Shown here: one piece after another, positions 8,955 to 9,532 of the stretch
How the letters are laid out: each line of letters begins with the position of its first letter
How positions within the stretch are numbered: position 1 is the first letter of the stretch
Position numbers and translations under genes: made by a program
Source: Oscillospiraceae bacterium
GTDB lineage: Bacteria; Bacillota; Clostridia; UBA1381
DNA length: 9,532 bases
Assembly (NCBI GenBank): GCA_020860985.1
Contig: JAJBTG010000041.1
Location: 1-9,532 of the forward strand
Direction of reading: 5' to 3'
The notes under the pieces: generated by a model
Seen by the model: the letters and a program-made list of their open reading frames with translations, nothing else
Databases searched by the model: none
Told to the model about the DNA's origin: nothing

Positions 8955-9532
8955 ATGAAAAATTCAATCAAGAAAAATTTAATTGTTATAGGCGCTGTTT
9001 CAGCTGTTTTTCTGTCAACGGCGAGCGTGTTCGCGGCAACGTCCGCTCCGGCTACGGTAAGACCCATGCCCGCTTCGAATCAAACGACAACATCGAGCAC
9101 AACGTCCGAAACGTCCTCAAGCACAACCTCGGGAACGTCCGTCACCTCCTCGGGAACATCGGCTTCCGATGAAACGAGTGTAACGGGAGAGGGAAATTAC
9201 AGAGCGACAAACGGTTTTGATGAAACCGATGATACAAACGTAACAAGAACGGTTCCGACAGCTATTCCCGCCGCGACTACCGAGGCGATAAATGTTGTTT
9301 CAAATACCGAGCAGACATCGGTTGATACTAAGAAATATGTTTCAAAGGGCGGAATGGTAGGCTGGCTTATAGTTTCGATTATTATAAATGCGCTTATCAG
9401 TTTTTGGATTGGAAACCGTTTCCATAAATTATCCCAGAAGGATTCGCATATCACAGCCGAGATAAGAGCGTTAAGACGTGATGTTGATGAAAAATTCCTT
9501 CAGAGCGTAGGCGGATTTTCCGAACAGGAAAA
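8955..9532 (+). CDS. Secreted, single-span Ser/Thr-rich membrane protein, 3' truncated
   Basis: The frame opens at an ATG eight bases after GGGGAG (8941-8946) and stays open through the window edge, giving 192 residues. It begins with a classic Sec signal peptide: a basic start (Lys3, Lys6, Lys7), a hydrophobic core (9-22), and a likely cut after Ala27 in ASVFA|AT. Residues 29-77 are almost wholly Ser and Thr with some Gly, Glu and Pro, a typical flexible stalk. Residues 78-131 are a polar linker. A membrane segment follows at about 133-153 (GGMVGWLIVSIIINALISFW). The tail after it (154-192: NRFHKL, EIRALRRDVDEKF) is charged and probably helical, perhaps coiled coil. Topology should be type I, with the Ser/Thr stalk outside and the tail inside. 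I do not recognise a family. It lies 13 bases after the GAP1-like gene, so a membrane anchor or sensor for that system is possible. The C-terminal domain, which could decide function, is outside the window. Confidence 0.8.
   Translation, partial: MKNSIKKNLIVIGAVSAVFLSTASVFAATSAPATVRPMPASNQTTTSSTTSETSSSTTSGTSVTSSGTSASDETSVTGEGNYRATNGFDETDDTNVTRTVPTAIPAATTEAINVVSNTEQTSVDTKKYVSKGGMVGWLIVSIIINALISFWIGNRFHKLSQKDSHITAEIRALRRDVDEKFLQSVGGFSEQE
9096..9160 (+). repeat. Degenerate in-frame Ser/Thr-coding repeat
   Basis: Near-identical short units recur inside the stalk of the last gene. AGCACAACGTC (9096-9106) recurs as AGCACAACCTC (9120-9130), 24 bases later. TCGGGAACGTC (9129-9139) recurs as TCGGGAACATC (9150-9160), 21 bases later. 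Both offsets are whole codons, so the frame is kept. This looks like a low-complexity coding repeat (STTS and SGTS units) produced by slippage or duplication. It is not a mobile element. Confidence 0.6.

Noticed and set aside
9084..9180. A short repeated stretch considered as a CRISPR array or tandem regulatory repeat.
   Set aside because: The units are about 11 bases, imperfect, kept in codon register and inside an open frame with a signal peptide and a membrane span. They encode a Ser/Thr stalk.

Overview
The window reads as a single, densely packed, plus-strand gene run from a bacterium of the Clostridia (Firmicutes) type. That placement is an inference. It rests on strong AGGAGG-like ribosome binding sites set about 8 nt before the starts, use of a TTG start, moderate GC content with both A-rich and GC-rich codons, and protein sequences that look clostridial. 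No rRNA, tRNA, CRISPR array, insertion sequence or convincing terminator is visible. No gene-free stretch exceeds about 50 bases.

Layout, left to right. (1) Bases 2-334 hold the C-terminal ligand-sensing half of an Lrp/AsnC regulator, cut by the window edge. (2) Bases 331-1512 hold a fold-type I PLP aminotransferase that overlaps the regulator by four bases (ATGA). (3) Bases 1525-3147 hold a complete CTP synthase, pyrG. (4) Bases 3199-4947 and 4949-6784 hold two ABC exporter half-transporters separated by one base. The first has lost the catalytic Walker B glutamate and the H-loop histidine, while the second keeps both, which marks them as the two halves of a heterodimer with one degenerate ATP site. 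(5) Bases 6803-8941 hold a 712-residue protein whose N-terminus resembles the GTPase-associated protein 1 (GAP1) family of predicted NTP-dependent conflict or signalling systems. (6) From base 8955 to the window edge lies a secreted or membrane-anchored Ser/Thr-rich protein with a signal peptide, a single membrane span and a charged cytosolic tail, truncated at the 3' edge.

Functionally, the first two genes look like an amino-acid-sensing regulator coupled to an amino acid transaminase. pyrG is a housekeeping nucleotide gene, and the ABC pair is an efflux or lipid-type exporter. The last two genes are the accessory and most interesting part: a possible GAP1-type system whose remaining partners (typically GTPases) would lie to the right of the window. 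The gaps (-4, 12, 51, 1, 18 and 13 nt) and the absence of hairpins suggest co-transcription, though the 51-nt gap before the ABC pair could hide a start of its own.
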